Source: Salipiger pentaromativorans (GTDB lineage: Bacteria; Pseudomonadota; Alphaproteobacteria; Rhodobacterales; Rhodobacteraceae). From it: DNA of 52,564 nt. Below are positions 33,935 through 41,782 of the stretch, in pieces. Positions within the stretch are counted from its first letter, which is position 1; each line of letters begins with the position of its first letter. The notes under the pieces are model-generated. The model was not told where the DNA came from and made no database searches. It saw nothing but the letters and a program-made list of their open reading frames with translations. The DNA is taken from positions 299,842 to 352,405 of the forward strand of contig NZ_JAMDHK010000003.1 of assembly GCF_024721115.1 (NCBI RefSeq), given 5' to 3'. Made by a program: the position numbers and the translations under genes.

Positions 33935-34027
33935 GGTCGCGCCCCGCGTTGCTTCGCCGAACGGCAGGCTAGACGGCAAACCTTACCATTCGGTATTCAG
34001 GGTTTCTACGAACCGGGAGGAAACGGC

Positions 34028-35208
34028 ATGGCGGATATTGTGATCACCGGCGCGGCGCGCAGCGCCATCGGCGGCTTTCAGGGCATGTTCTCGGATCTCA
34101 GCGCCGCCGATCTGGGCGGCGCGGCGATCCGGGCGGCGCGGGCCGAGGCCGGCGGCCCGGCGGCCCGGCGGTGGACGAGCTGCTGATGGGCTGCGTGCTG
34201 CCCGCCGGACAGGGCCAGGCGCCGGCCCGGCAGGCCGGGTTCAAGGCGGGGCTCGGCGCGGAGGTGCCCGCCACCACGCTCAACAAGATGTGCGGCTCGG
34301 GGATGAAGGCGGCGATGATGGCCTGGGACCGGATCGCGCTCGGCCATGCCACCACCATCGTCGCCGGTGGCATGGAGAGCATGACCAATGCGCCCTACCT
34401 TCTGCCGAAGATGCGCGGCGGCGCCCGCATCGGCCATGACCGGGTGATCGACCATATGTTCCTCGACGGGCTCGAGGATGCCTATGACACGGGCCGCCTC
34501 ATGGGCAGCTTCGCCGAGGACTGCGCCGAGACCTTCCAGTTCACCCGCGAGATGCAGGACCAATATGCCATCGCCTCGCTCGACAATGCGCGGGATGCCG
34601 AGCGCAGCGGCGCCTTCGACACGGAAATCACCCCGGTCACGGTGCATGCCCGCACCGGCGAAGAGATCATCACCCGCGACGAACAGCCCGCCCGCGCCCG
34701 GCCCGAGAAGATCCCGCATCTGAAGCCCGCCTTCCGTGAGCACGGGACGGTCACCGCGGCCAATGCCTCGTCGATCTCCGACGGGGCGGCGGCGCTGGTG
34801 CTGAGCACGCTCGACGCGGCAGTGCGGAGCGGCGCCCTGCCCCGCGCCCGCATCCTCGGCCACGCGAGCCACGCCCAGGCGCCGAACCTCTTTCCAACCG
34901 CCCCGATTCCCGCAGCGCAGAAGCTGCTCGACCGCATCGGCTGGAAAAAGACCGATGTCGATCTCTGGGAGGTGAACGAGGCCTTTGCCGTTGTCCCGAT
35001 GGCCTTCATGACCGAGATGGGCCTGCCGCGCGATGTCGTGAACGTGCATGGCGGCGCCTGCGCGCTTGGCCATCCGATTGGTGCCAGCGGCGCGCGCATC
35101 CTCGTCACCCTGCTGAACGCGCTGGAAAGGCGCGGGCTGAGACGCGGGGTCGCGGCGATCTGCATCGGCGGCGGCGAAGGCACCGCGATGGCCATCGAGC
35201 GGCTGTGA
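34028..35208 (+). pseudogene. Acetyl-CoA acetyltransferase (thiolase), frameshifted near 34150-34171
   Basis: From ATG 34028 the frame gives ADIVITGAARSAIGGFQGMF and continues to about residue 45, where it runs into WTSC and a stop. The rest of the thiolase continues one frame over from about 34171 (VDELLMGCVLPAGQGQAPAR), through the catalytic NKMCGSGMKA, GGMESMTNAPYLLP, GHPIGASGA and CIGGGEG, to 35208. One missing base (or two extra) in the repeated GGCGGCCCG run would explain it. It may be a real inactivating change or a sequence error; both halves are otherwise well conserved. The enzyme would supply acetoacetyl-CoA for PHA or degrade it. Confidence 0.88.
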
Positions 35209-35209
35209 C

Positions 35210-35307
35210 CCCTCCCCGCCCTCCGAGCCCAGGGGGGGGGAACCGCCCGACGGGCGGGGGGGCTTTGCCCCCCTCTCCCCCCTCCCCGATCCGATAAAGG
35301 CACCGTC
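35210..35307 (+). other. G/C-homopolymer spacer with terminator-like hairpin
   Basis: This gap has runs of nine and seven G followed by GGGGGG-CTTT-GCCCCCC-like pairing near 35258-35273 and C-rich sequence after. It may end thiolase transcription, and it is a likely site of sequencing or assembly error. Confidence 0.5.
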
Positions 35308-35757
35308 ATGGCCGATTACCCCAGCCTCGCCCGCACCGTCGCCGCCCTCACCGAGACCGAGGACGATCCGATCGCGCTCATGGCGACACTCGCCTGCGAG
35401 CTCCACCATGCGGACGACCGGTTCGACTGGACCGGGTTTTACCGGGTCACCGCGCCCGGGCTTCTGAAGATCGGCCCCTATCAGGGCGGCCACGGCTGCC
35501 TGACCATCCCGTTTACGCGCGGGGTCTGCGGCGCCTGTGCCCGCACGGGCACGGCGCAGCTCGTGCCCGATGTCGATGCCTTCCCCGGGCACATCGCCTG
35601 CGCCAGCTCCACCCGGTCGGAGCTGGTGCTGCCGGTGCGCGACCGGAGCGGGCGCCTCATCGCCGTGCTGGACATCGACAGCGACCGCCCCGATGCCTTC
35701 ACCCCCGCCGATGCCGAGGCGCTGCAGGCGATTCTCGACGCCACCTTCGCGCGATGA
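35308..35757 (+). CDS. msrC: Free methionine-(R)-sulfoxide reductase (GAF fold)
   Basis: This 149-residue single GAF-domain enzyme reduces free methionine-R-sulfoxide. Three cysteines match the spacing of the Escherichia coli enzyme (84, 94, 118): Cys 64 in GHGCLTIPF, Cys 74 in RGVCGAC and Cys 98 in GHIACAS. A further Cys 77 is present. The C-terminal LIAVLDIDSDRPDAF is also typical. Its stop overlaps the start of the next gene by four bases (ATGA), so they are translationally coupled. Confidence 0.93.
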   Translation: MADYPSLARTVAALTETEDDPIALMATLACELHHADDRFDWTGFYRVTAPGLLKIGPYQGGHGCLTIPFTRGVCGACARTGTAQLVPDVDAFPGHIACASSTRSELVLPVRDRSGRLIAVLDIDSDRPDAFTPADAEALQAILDATFAR

Positions 35758-36366
35758 GCTGGGAGGCCTGGGGCGTCTTCGCGCTGTTCTGGGCGGTCTT
35801 CGTGACCTCGCCCGGCCCCAATGCGGTGAATTGCATCCAGACCGGAATGAGCGCGGGCTTTGTCCGCGCGCTCTGGGGCGTTCTGGGAATCCTCACCCAG
35901 GCGCTGCTGTTCCTGCTGCTGTCGGCCGCGGGGGTGACCGCGCTCATCGCCCATTCGCCCACAGGGTTTCTGCTGGCCAAGATCGCCGGGGGCCTGCGTG
36001 CTGCTCTGGCTCGGGATCCGCAACTGGCGCGCCGCCGCCCGGCCCCTGGCGATGGGGCATGCGGCCTCGGGCTCGCTCTATCTCCGCGCCTTTCTGATCG
36101 CGACGATCAACCCCAAATCCGTCGCGGGCTATCTGGCAGCGTTTTCGCAATTCGTGATGCCGGAGGTTCCGATCTGGGAGCAGATGCGGGTGATCCTGCC
36201 CACCGCGCTGACCCTCACCGCCGCGAGCTATGTCACCTATACCGCGCTTGGCGCGGGGCTGGGGCGTGCGGCGCTGGGGGCGGTGGCCAATCTCTGGCTG
36301 CGGCGGGGGCTGGCGCTGTGTTTTATGGCCTATGGGGTGGCGCTGGCGGCGACCGCGCTGCCCTGA
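35754..36366 (+). pseudogene. LysE-family exporter, frameshifted at the G run 35988-35992
   Basis: The frame from ATG 35754 gives a LysE N-terminus (WAVFVTSPGPNAVNCIQTGM, then GILTQALLFLLL and FLLAKIAGG) but then leaves the family. The next frame continues LLWLGIRNWRAAARPL, LIATINPKSVAGYLAAFSQF and FMAYGVALAATALP to a stop at 36366. The total is 613 bases, one more than a multiple of three. Removing one G from the five-G run restores an uninterrupted 203-residue protein. It may be a true mutation or a read error. Confidence 0.85.
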
Positions 36367-36405
36367 GGCTTGCAGCCGCGTCCCGGCTTTGCCACATGAA
36401 GCGCC

Positions 36406-37053
36406 ATGAGCGACAGCTATTCCCCGCCCTCGGGCGACATCCCCGTCCTGCATGCCGATCACGAGATCCTCGTGGTCAATAAACCCGCGGGCCTGCTTTC
36501 GGTGCCTGGCAAGGGCGCGCATCTGGCCGATTGCCTGATCGCCCGGCTCGAGCGCGCCTTTCCCACCGTGCGGCTGGTGCACCGGCTCGACCGCGACACC
36601 TCGGGCGTGATGGTCTTTGCGCTGACCGCCCATGCGCAGAAACGTCTCGGCCAGCAATTCGAGGCGCGGAAGACGAAAAAGACCTATATCGCCCGCGTCG
36701 CGGGGCGGCTGGAGCCGAAGACAGGCACCGTGGATCTGCCGCTGATCGTGGATTGGCCGAACCGGCCCTTGCAGAAGGTCGATCACGAGACCGGCAAGCC
36801 GGCGCTGACCGAGTATCGGGTGATGAAGGCCAGCGACGCCGAAAGCCGGGTGCGGCTGCACCCGCTGACCGGGCGCAGCCATCAGCTTCGGGTGCATATG
36901 CTGGCGCTGGGGCATCCGATCCTGGGCGATCCGCTCTATGCGCCCGGAACGGCGGCAGACTACCCGCGCATGATGCTGCATGCGGAGGAGCTGCGGCTGC
37001 ATCACCCCGATGGCGGCGCGGGTGTGAAGTTCCGCGCGAAGGCGCCGTTTTAG
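36406..37053 (+). CDS. RluA-family pseudouridine synthase
   Basis: This 215-residue enzyme has the motif VHRLDRDTSGVMVF, with the catalytic aspartate near residue 64, the same position as in Escherichia coli RluA. ILVVNKPAGLLSVPGK and PLTGRSHQLRVHMLALGHPILGD are further family blocks. No S4 domain is present, which fits the short RluA type acting on 23S rRNA U746 and tRNA U32; the exact target is inferred. It follows the LysE gene by 39 bp. Confidence 0.92.
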   Translation: MSDSYSPPSGDIPVLHADHEILVVNKPAGLLSVPGKGAHLADCLIARLERAFPTVRLVHRLDRDTSGVMVFALTAHAQKRLGQQFEARKTKKTYIARVAGRLEPKTGTVDLPLIVDWPNRPLQKVDHETGKPALTEYRVMKASDAESRVRLHPLTGRSHQLRVHMLALGHPILGDPLYAPGTAADYPRMMLHAEELRLHHPDGGAGVKFRAKAPF

Positions 37054-37487
37054 GGCTGGAGACACACCGACCGGTGCCAAGCGCGATGCAGGTTCAGAAT
37101 GGGCCCGACGGAAGCCGGGCCCAGCGGCTGCCTGCGGGCTGCCGAAACGACATGCTGGATCCCTTCCTTTGTCCCGGCCATATCGGAAGGACCTCTCAGC
37201 GAGGCGCTTACGTCACCAAAGCGGCTGCCCGCCCGAACGGGCAACCGCCGGGCGCGGCGGCGCTGCGCCCCTTGTTTCGCGCCAAGGACACAGGAATCGA
37301 AACCGGACAACAAGACTGCGTGGCGGATAAGTGGACGCGAAACCCTCGGACCGTCTTCATCAACGGATGATTTCAGCACGATCGCTGTATTCAACCGCAC
37401 CGTTGCGCCGTGAGTATTTGCCGGAAAGATGAAAGGGCCGGAAAGGTGTGGGGAGGCGATGACGCGCACCGCCTCCCGCAGACGGTC
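37054..37487. other. Intergenic region, repeat family C and a weak terminator
   Basis: This 434-bp gap between convergent genes holds repeat C copy 2 (37167-37294). GGGAGGCG (37451-37458) pairs with CGCCTCCC (37470-37477) and may end the aldehyde dehydrogenase message. I see no coding frame I can support. Confidence 0.6.
37167..37294 (+). repeat. Dispersed repeat family C (copy 2)
   Basis: Same ordered blocks as 21741-21868: TCCCGGCCATATC, GAAGGACCTC, CGTCACCA, GCCCGCCCGAACGGGC and CTTGTTTCGCGCC. Both copies lie next to the 3' end of a gene. Confidence 0.7.
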
Positions 37488-38927
37488 TTATTCGGCGGCC
37501 CAGCCGCTCACCGCCTTGATCTCGAGGAAATCGTGGATGCCCAGAATACCGCCCTCGCGGCCGTTGCCCGATTGCTTCATGCCGCCGAAAGGCGCGCCGG
37601 GGGCGCGGCTCTTGCCGTTCATCTCGACCATGCCCGAACGGAGCTGGCGGGCGAGCCGGTGGCGGCGCCCGGTGTCCTGCGACTGCACATAGTTGGTCAG
37701 GCCATAGGGGGTATCGTTGGCCACCGCGACGGCCTCCTCCTCGCTTTCGAACTTCATGATCGAGAGAACCGGGCCGAAGATCTCTTCGCGCGCGATGGTC
37801 ATGTCGGGCGTCACATCGGCAAAGACCGTGGGGCGCACGTAGAAGCCCTTGTTGAAGCCTTCCGGACGGCCCGGACCGCCGGCCACGAGACGGGCGCCCT
37901 CCTTGATGCCGGTCTCGATCAGCGCCTGGATCTTTTCGAACTGCGTGGCGTTCACCACCGGGCCGATATGCCTGCCCTCCTCGGAAGGCGCCCCGACCGT
38001 GACCTTGGCGGCGACCTCGGCGGCCTCTTCGACCACGCGGTCGTAGATCGGCGCCTCGACCATCATGCGCGAGGGCGCGTTGCAGCTTTGCCCGCTGTTC
38101 TGCATCATGTGCAGCACGCCGCGCTTGACCGCCGCCGCGTCCGCATCGGCGAAGATCAGGTTGGCGCCCTTGCCGCCCAGCTCCAGATGCACGCGCTTCA
38201 GCGTCTCGGCCGCGGCCTTGGAGATCGCCCGGCCGGCGCGGGTCGAGCCGGTGAAGCTCACCATGTCGATGTCCGGGTGCGAGGAGAGCTGCGTGCCAAC
38301 GCCGGCACCATCGCCGTTCACCAGGTTGAAGACGCCCTTGGGGAAGCCCGCCGCATCCATGTATTCGGCAAAGAGCATCGCCGAGAGCGGGCTTTCCTCG
38401 GAGGGTTTCAGCACCATGGTGCAGCCCGCGATGGCCGCCGCGCCGACCTTGAGCGTGACCTGGTTCATCGGCCAGTTCCACGGCGTGATCAGCGCGCAGA
38501 CGCCCACCGCCTCGTGGATCATATGCGTGTCGGGGAAGGCCTCGGAGAAGGGCTTTTCGAACTCAAAGCGCTTGGCCGCCTCGATGAAGTTCTTCAGATG
38601 GAAGCCGCCCGCCCCCACCTGGGCCACCCGCGACAGCGCGATGGGCGCGCCCATCTCCAGCGTCATCGCCTGGGCCATCTCCTCGGCGCGCGCCATATAG
38701 ATCTCGAGCAGCTTTTCGACCAGCGCGATGCGCTCGGCCACCGGCGTGGCCATCCAGCCCGGCAGCGCGCGCTTGGCCGCCGCCACCGCCGCGTCGGTAT
38801 CCGCCTGACCGCCCAGCGCGATCACCGCGCAGGGCTCTTCGGTGGCGGGGTCGATGACCGTATGGTCACGGCCCTCCCGCGCATCCCCCCAAGCCCCGTC
38901 GATATAGAACTGGCGCTTCTCGATCAT
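37488..38927 (-). CDS. NAD(P)-dependent aldehyde dehydrogenase
   Basis: This 479-residue member of the ALDH superfamily oxidises an aldehyde to its acid. The catalytic cysteine is in QNSGQSCNAPSR (about 282) and the general base in HLELGGKGANL (Glu about 249). ITPWNWPMNQV and SFTGSTRAGRAI are the cofactor-site blocks. The start at 38927 has GGAG upstream, and a 19-residue longer reading lacks support. The gene stands alone. Substrate cannot be told; it is not of the methylmalonate-semialdehyde type by its motifs. Confidence 0.92.
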   Translation of the reverse strand: MIEKRQFYIDGAWGDAREGRDHTVIDPATEEPCAVIALGGQADTDAAVAAAKRALPGWMATPVAERIALVEKLLEIYMARAEEMAQAMTLEMGAPIALSRVAQVGAGGFHLKNFIEAAKRFEFEKPFSEAFPDTHMIHEAVGVCALITPWNWPMNQVTLKVGAAAIAGCTMVLKPSEESPLSAMLFAEYMDAAGFPKGVFNLVNGDGAGVGTQLSSHPDIDMVSFTGSTRAGRAISKAAAETLKRVHLELGGKGANLIFADADAAAVKRGVLHMMQNSGQSCNAPSRMMVEAPIYDRVVEEAAEVAAKVTVGAPSEEGRHIGPVVNATQFEKIQALIETGIKEGARLVAGGPGRPEGFNKGFYVRPTVFADVTPDMTIAREEIFGPVLSIMKFESEEEAVAVANDTPYGLTNYVQSQDTGRRHRLARQLRSGMVEMNGKSRAPGAPFGGMKQSGNGREGGILGIHDFLEIKAVSGWAAE

Positions 38928-39087
38928 GGTGTCTCTCCTCAGGCCCGATTTGATCAAATCCCTTGCTGAGCGACACTCTGTCACCCCGCCCCGGAAGCCG
39001 CAAGCAGGGGTCTTTACTTCGTATCCTTAGAATGTATCTAAAACGGGAAGACCAAAACCGACCAATTTGGACAGGAAAGGACTCCTC

Positions 39088-39741
39088 ATGGCTCTCCGTA
39101 TCAATGACACCCTCCCGAATCTCCACGTCGTCACCGACCTCGGCGAATACGACCTGCATGACTGGATCGGCGACAGCTGGGCGATCCTGTTCTCGCACCC
39201 CAAGGATTTCACCCCGGTCTGCACCACCGAATTCGGCGCCGTCGCGCAGCTTGCCGACGAATGGGCCAAGCGCGGCACCAAGGTGATGGGCATCTCGGTC
39301 GACGGGGTCGACGAGCACAAGCAGTGGAAGAGCGACATCGAAAAGACCGCCGGCGCGCCCGCGGGCTTCCCGATCATCGCCGACGAGGACATGGCCGTGT
39401 CGAAAGCGCTCGACATGCTGCCCGCCGACGCCTACCTGCCCGACGGCCGCACCGCCGCTGACAGCGCCTCGGTGCGCGTGGTCTTCATCGTGGCCCCGAA
39501 CAAGAAGATCCAGCTCATGATGATCTATCCGATGTCGGTGGGCCGGAACTTTGCCGAGGTGCTGCGCGCGCTCGACGGGCTGCAGCGCACCTACGAACAG
39601 CCGCTGGCCACCCCGGCAAACTGGGAAACCGGCCAGGACGTGATCGTCGCGCTGTCGCTCACCGACGAGCAGGCGCAGGAGAAATACGGCGAGATCGACG
39701 TCAAGCTGCCCTATCTGCGCTACACCAAGAACCCCGCCTGA
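39088..39741 (+). CDS. 1-Cys peroxiredoxin (Prx6 type)
   Basis: This 217-residue peroxidase reduces hydroperoxides. Its only cysteine is in FTPVCTTEFG (about 45). The Prx6-type C-terminal extension (LATPANWETGQDVIVAL and LPYLRYTKNP) is present. Lack of a resolving cysteine means another thiol, such as glutathione, must reduce it, and gshA is in this window. AGGA lies about 13 bases before the ATG. A terminator follows. Confidence 0.95.
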   Translation: MALRINDTLPNLHVVTDLGEYDLHDWIGDSWAILFSHPKDFTPVCTTEFGAVAQLADEWAKRGTKVMGISVDGVDEHKQWKSDIEKTAGAPAGFPIIADEDMAVSKALDMLPADAYLPDGRTAADSASVRVVFIVAPNKKIQLMMIYPMSVGRNFAEVLRALDGLQRTYEQPLATPANWETGQDVIVALSLTDEQAQEKYGEIDVKLPYLRYTKNPA

Positions 39742-39757
39742 TTTCGGGCCGGTTCAA

Positions 39758-39788
39758 CCCGCCGCCGCCCCGCGCGGCGGCGGGTTTT
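39758..39788. terminator. Terminator between peroxiredoxin and MFS genes
   Basis: CCCGCCGCCG pairs with CGGCGGCGGG, followed by TTTTCGTTT on the plus strand. It ends the peroxiredoxin gene and may also act on the convergent MFS message. Confidence 0.85.
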
Positions 39789-39879
39789 CGTTTGTGAACC
39801 CGTTTCCCGCGCCGCGCAGGTCCGCGAACACCGGGTGGCCGGCGCGACGCTGCATCAAGCCGTGCCTGACGCGCGCCAC

Positions 39880-41502
39880 TCAAACATCGAAACGATAGAC
39901 CCCGCCCCGTCCCCGCGCGATGGCGTGACGCTCGATCATCCGGCGCGTGTGCGGCCGCTCGGGACCGCGATGCAGCGCCACCAGCCGTGCATAGGTGCCG
40001 TGATCGGCCTTCGTCCGGCGGGTGTTGTGGCGGATGTACTCGACCCAGGTCGGGACGTGATAGGTCTCTTCCCAGATCCGCGGGTTTTCGAGATCGCGCA
40101 TCAGCACCCAGTTCTGCGCCCCGTCCCGGATCCGCACCCGGCGGCGCTCGGCCATGACCTCGAGGAATTCCGGCACGTCCTTGGGGTCGATCTCGAACCG
40201 GGTCATCGCGACGATGGGGCCGCTGCGCGGCTGCACGTCGAGCTGTAGCATCGGCTCGCGGAACAGATCCAGCGGCGACAGATCCAGCCCGCCATATTCC
40301 GGCAGCGGCCGTTTCAGCCCGACGGCGGCCGCGGCCGCAAGGACCAGCGCGGCCACGATCAGCGACACGGTCAGCCCCTGCCCGTCCGAAACCGCCCCCC
40401 AGAGCCAGCTTCCCCCTGCCATCCCGCCGAAGGCCGCGCTCTGATAAAGCGCGATGGCGCGGCCCACCACCCAGCGCGGCGTCGAAAGCTGCACCGTCAC
40501 GTTGAAGAGCGACAGCGCCACCACCCAGGAGGCGCCGCTCAGCATGAGCGCGGGCAGCGCGATCCAGATCGTGGGCGCCACGCTCATCGCCAGCGCGCCC
40601 AGCATGGCCGCAAGCGCCGCGAAGCGGACGATATGCTCGTTGTCGTAGCGCTCGCGCAGCCAGCCGTTGCCGAAGGCGCCGCCGATGGCACCGACCCCGA
40701 AAAAACCCAGCATGATCCCATAGGTGACCGCGTCGCCGCCCAGCCGCTCATGCGCCACGACGGGCAGCAGCGACAGCACCGAAACCGATCCCAGCCCGAA
40801 GAGAAAGGCGCGGCCCATGACATTGGTCAGGTTCGGCGACATCGCCACATAGCGCAACCCGGACCCGACCGCGAGACGCAGCGGCTCGGGGGGCAGGCGG
40901 GTGTCGGCGGCGGGCGATTTCCAGCGCCAGAGCGTGACGATCATCGCCACATAGCTCACCGCGTTCAGCGCAAAGGCCGCCGACGCCCCGGCCAGCGCCA
41001 CGATGATCCCGCCCACCGCCGGCCCCACCGAGCGCATGGCGTTGAACGCCATCGAGTTCAGCGCCACCGCCGACGGCAGGTCGTCTCGGGGCACGATGTC
41101 GCCCATCGAGGCCTGCCAGGACGGGTTGAAGAAGGTCGTGCCGGTGCCGATCAGGAAGGTCAGCAGGATCAGCAGCCAGGGCGTCATCAGCCCCAGCCAG
41201 GCCAGCACCGTCAGCAGCACCGCCGCGGCCATCATGAAAAGCTGCGCGCCGATCATCACCTTGCGGCGGTCGTGATTGTCCGCCAGCGTCCCGGCGAAAA
41301 CCGCAAACAGCATCATCGGCACGGTCACGCTGGCCTGCACCAGCCCGACCATCGCATCGCTGTCGCTGATCTGGGTCATCATCCAGCCCGCGCCGACGGA
41401 CTGCACCAGCGTGCCCAGATTGGAGACCAGCGAGGCCATCCACCGGTTGCGGAAGGCCGGGATGCGCAGGACGATGAGCGGAGAAGCGGAGCGTGACGGC
41501 AT
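39880..41502 (-). CDS. MFS transporter, MFS_3 type with C-terminal monooxygenase-like domain
   Basis: This 540-residue protein has twelve likely membrane helices (residues about 15-415) with the MFS loop TLADNHDRRKVMIG between helices 2 and 3. It then has a cytosolic C-terminal domain of about 110 residues (MTRFEIDPKDVPEFLEVMAE, then NWVLMRDLENPRIWEETYHV) that resembles antibiotic-biosynthesis-monooxygenase folds. This combination is typical of the MFS_3 (enterobactin-exporter-like) family. The start at 41502 yields MPSRSASPL; the gene stands alone. Substrate unknown. Confidence 0.9.
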   Translation of the reverse strand: MPSRSASPLIVLRIPAFRNRWMASLVSNLGTLVQSVGAGWMMTQISDSDAMVGLVQASVTVPMMLFAVFAGTLADNHDRRKVMIGAQLFMMAAAVLLTVLAWLGLMTPWLLILLTFLIGTGTTFFNPSWQASMGDIVPRDDLPSAVALNSMAFNAMRSVGPAVGGIIVALAGASAAFALNAVSYVAMIVTLWRWKSPAADTRLPPEPLRLAVGSGLRYVAMSPNLTNVMGRAFLFGLGSVSVLSLLPVVAHERLGGDAVTYGIMLGFFGVGAIGGAFGNGWLRERYDNEHIVRFAALAAMLGALAMSVAPTIWIALPALMLSGASWVVALSLFNVTVQLSTPRWVVGRAIALYQSAAFGGMAGGSWLWGAVSDGQGLTVSLIVAALVLAAAAAVGLKRPLPEYGGLDLSPLDLFREPMLQLDVQPRSGPIVAMTRFEIDPKDVPEFLEVMAERRRVRIRDGAQNWVLMRDLENPRIWEETYHVPTWVEYIRHNTRRTKADHGTYARLVALHRGPERPHTRRMIERHAIARGRGGVYRFDV

Positions 41503-41782
41503 GCGGGCCCTTGGCGACTCCGGGAGGAGCCGGAAACCGCCTGTCGCAAGGCCGGTTTTCCGACGCCGCGCCACGGGCGCAGGCCTGTCGATTTGTCCTT
41601 TACTCCGGAGAAGAGGTCAAGCGGCTCTGCGGCAGATTGGCGCGGGCACGGGCCGACACAAAACCTTCATATGATTTACACCTTCCGGAAACAAAGCACT
41701 GGCAGCCAGCGCCAAGGTCCCTGCCGTGCGCGCGCACAGGCATATCCATCTCTCATAGCATTCAGCCAAAGGGTATCCCCTC

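Noticed and set aside
34028-34186. Programmed ribosomal frameshift in the thiolase gene
   Set aside because: No slippery heptamer or downstream stimulator is seen, and thiolases are not known to use frameshifting. An indel is simpler.
41503-41782. Possible Pho box before phoX
   Set aside because: I could not find two CTGTCAT-like heptamers at 11-base spacing; partial matches were no better than chance.
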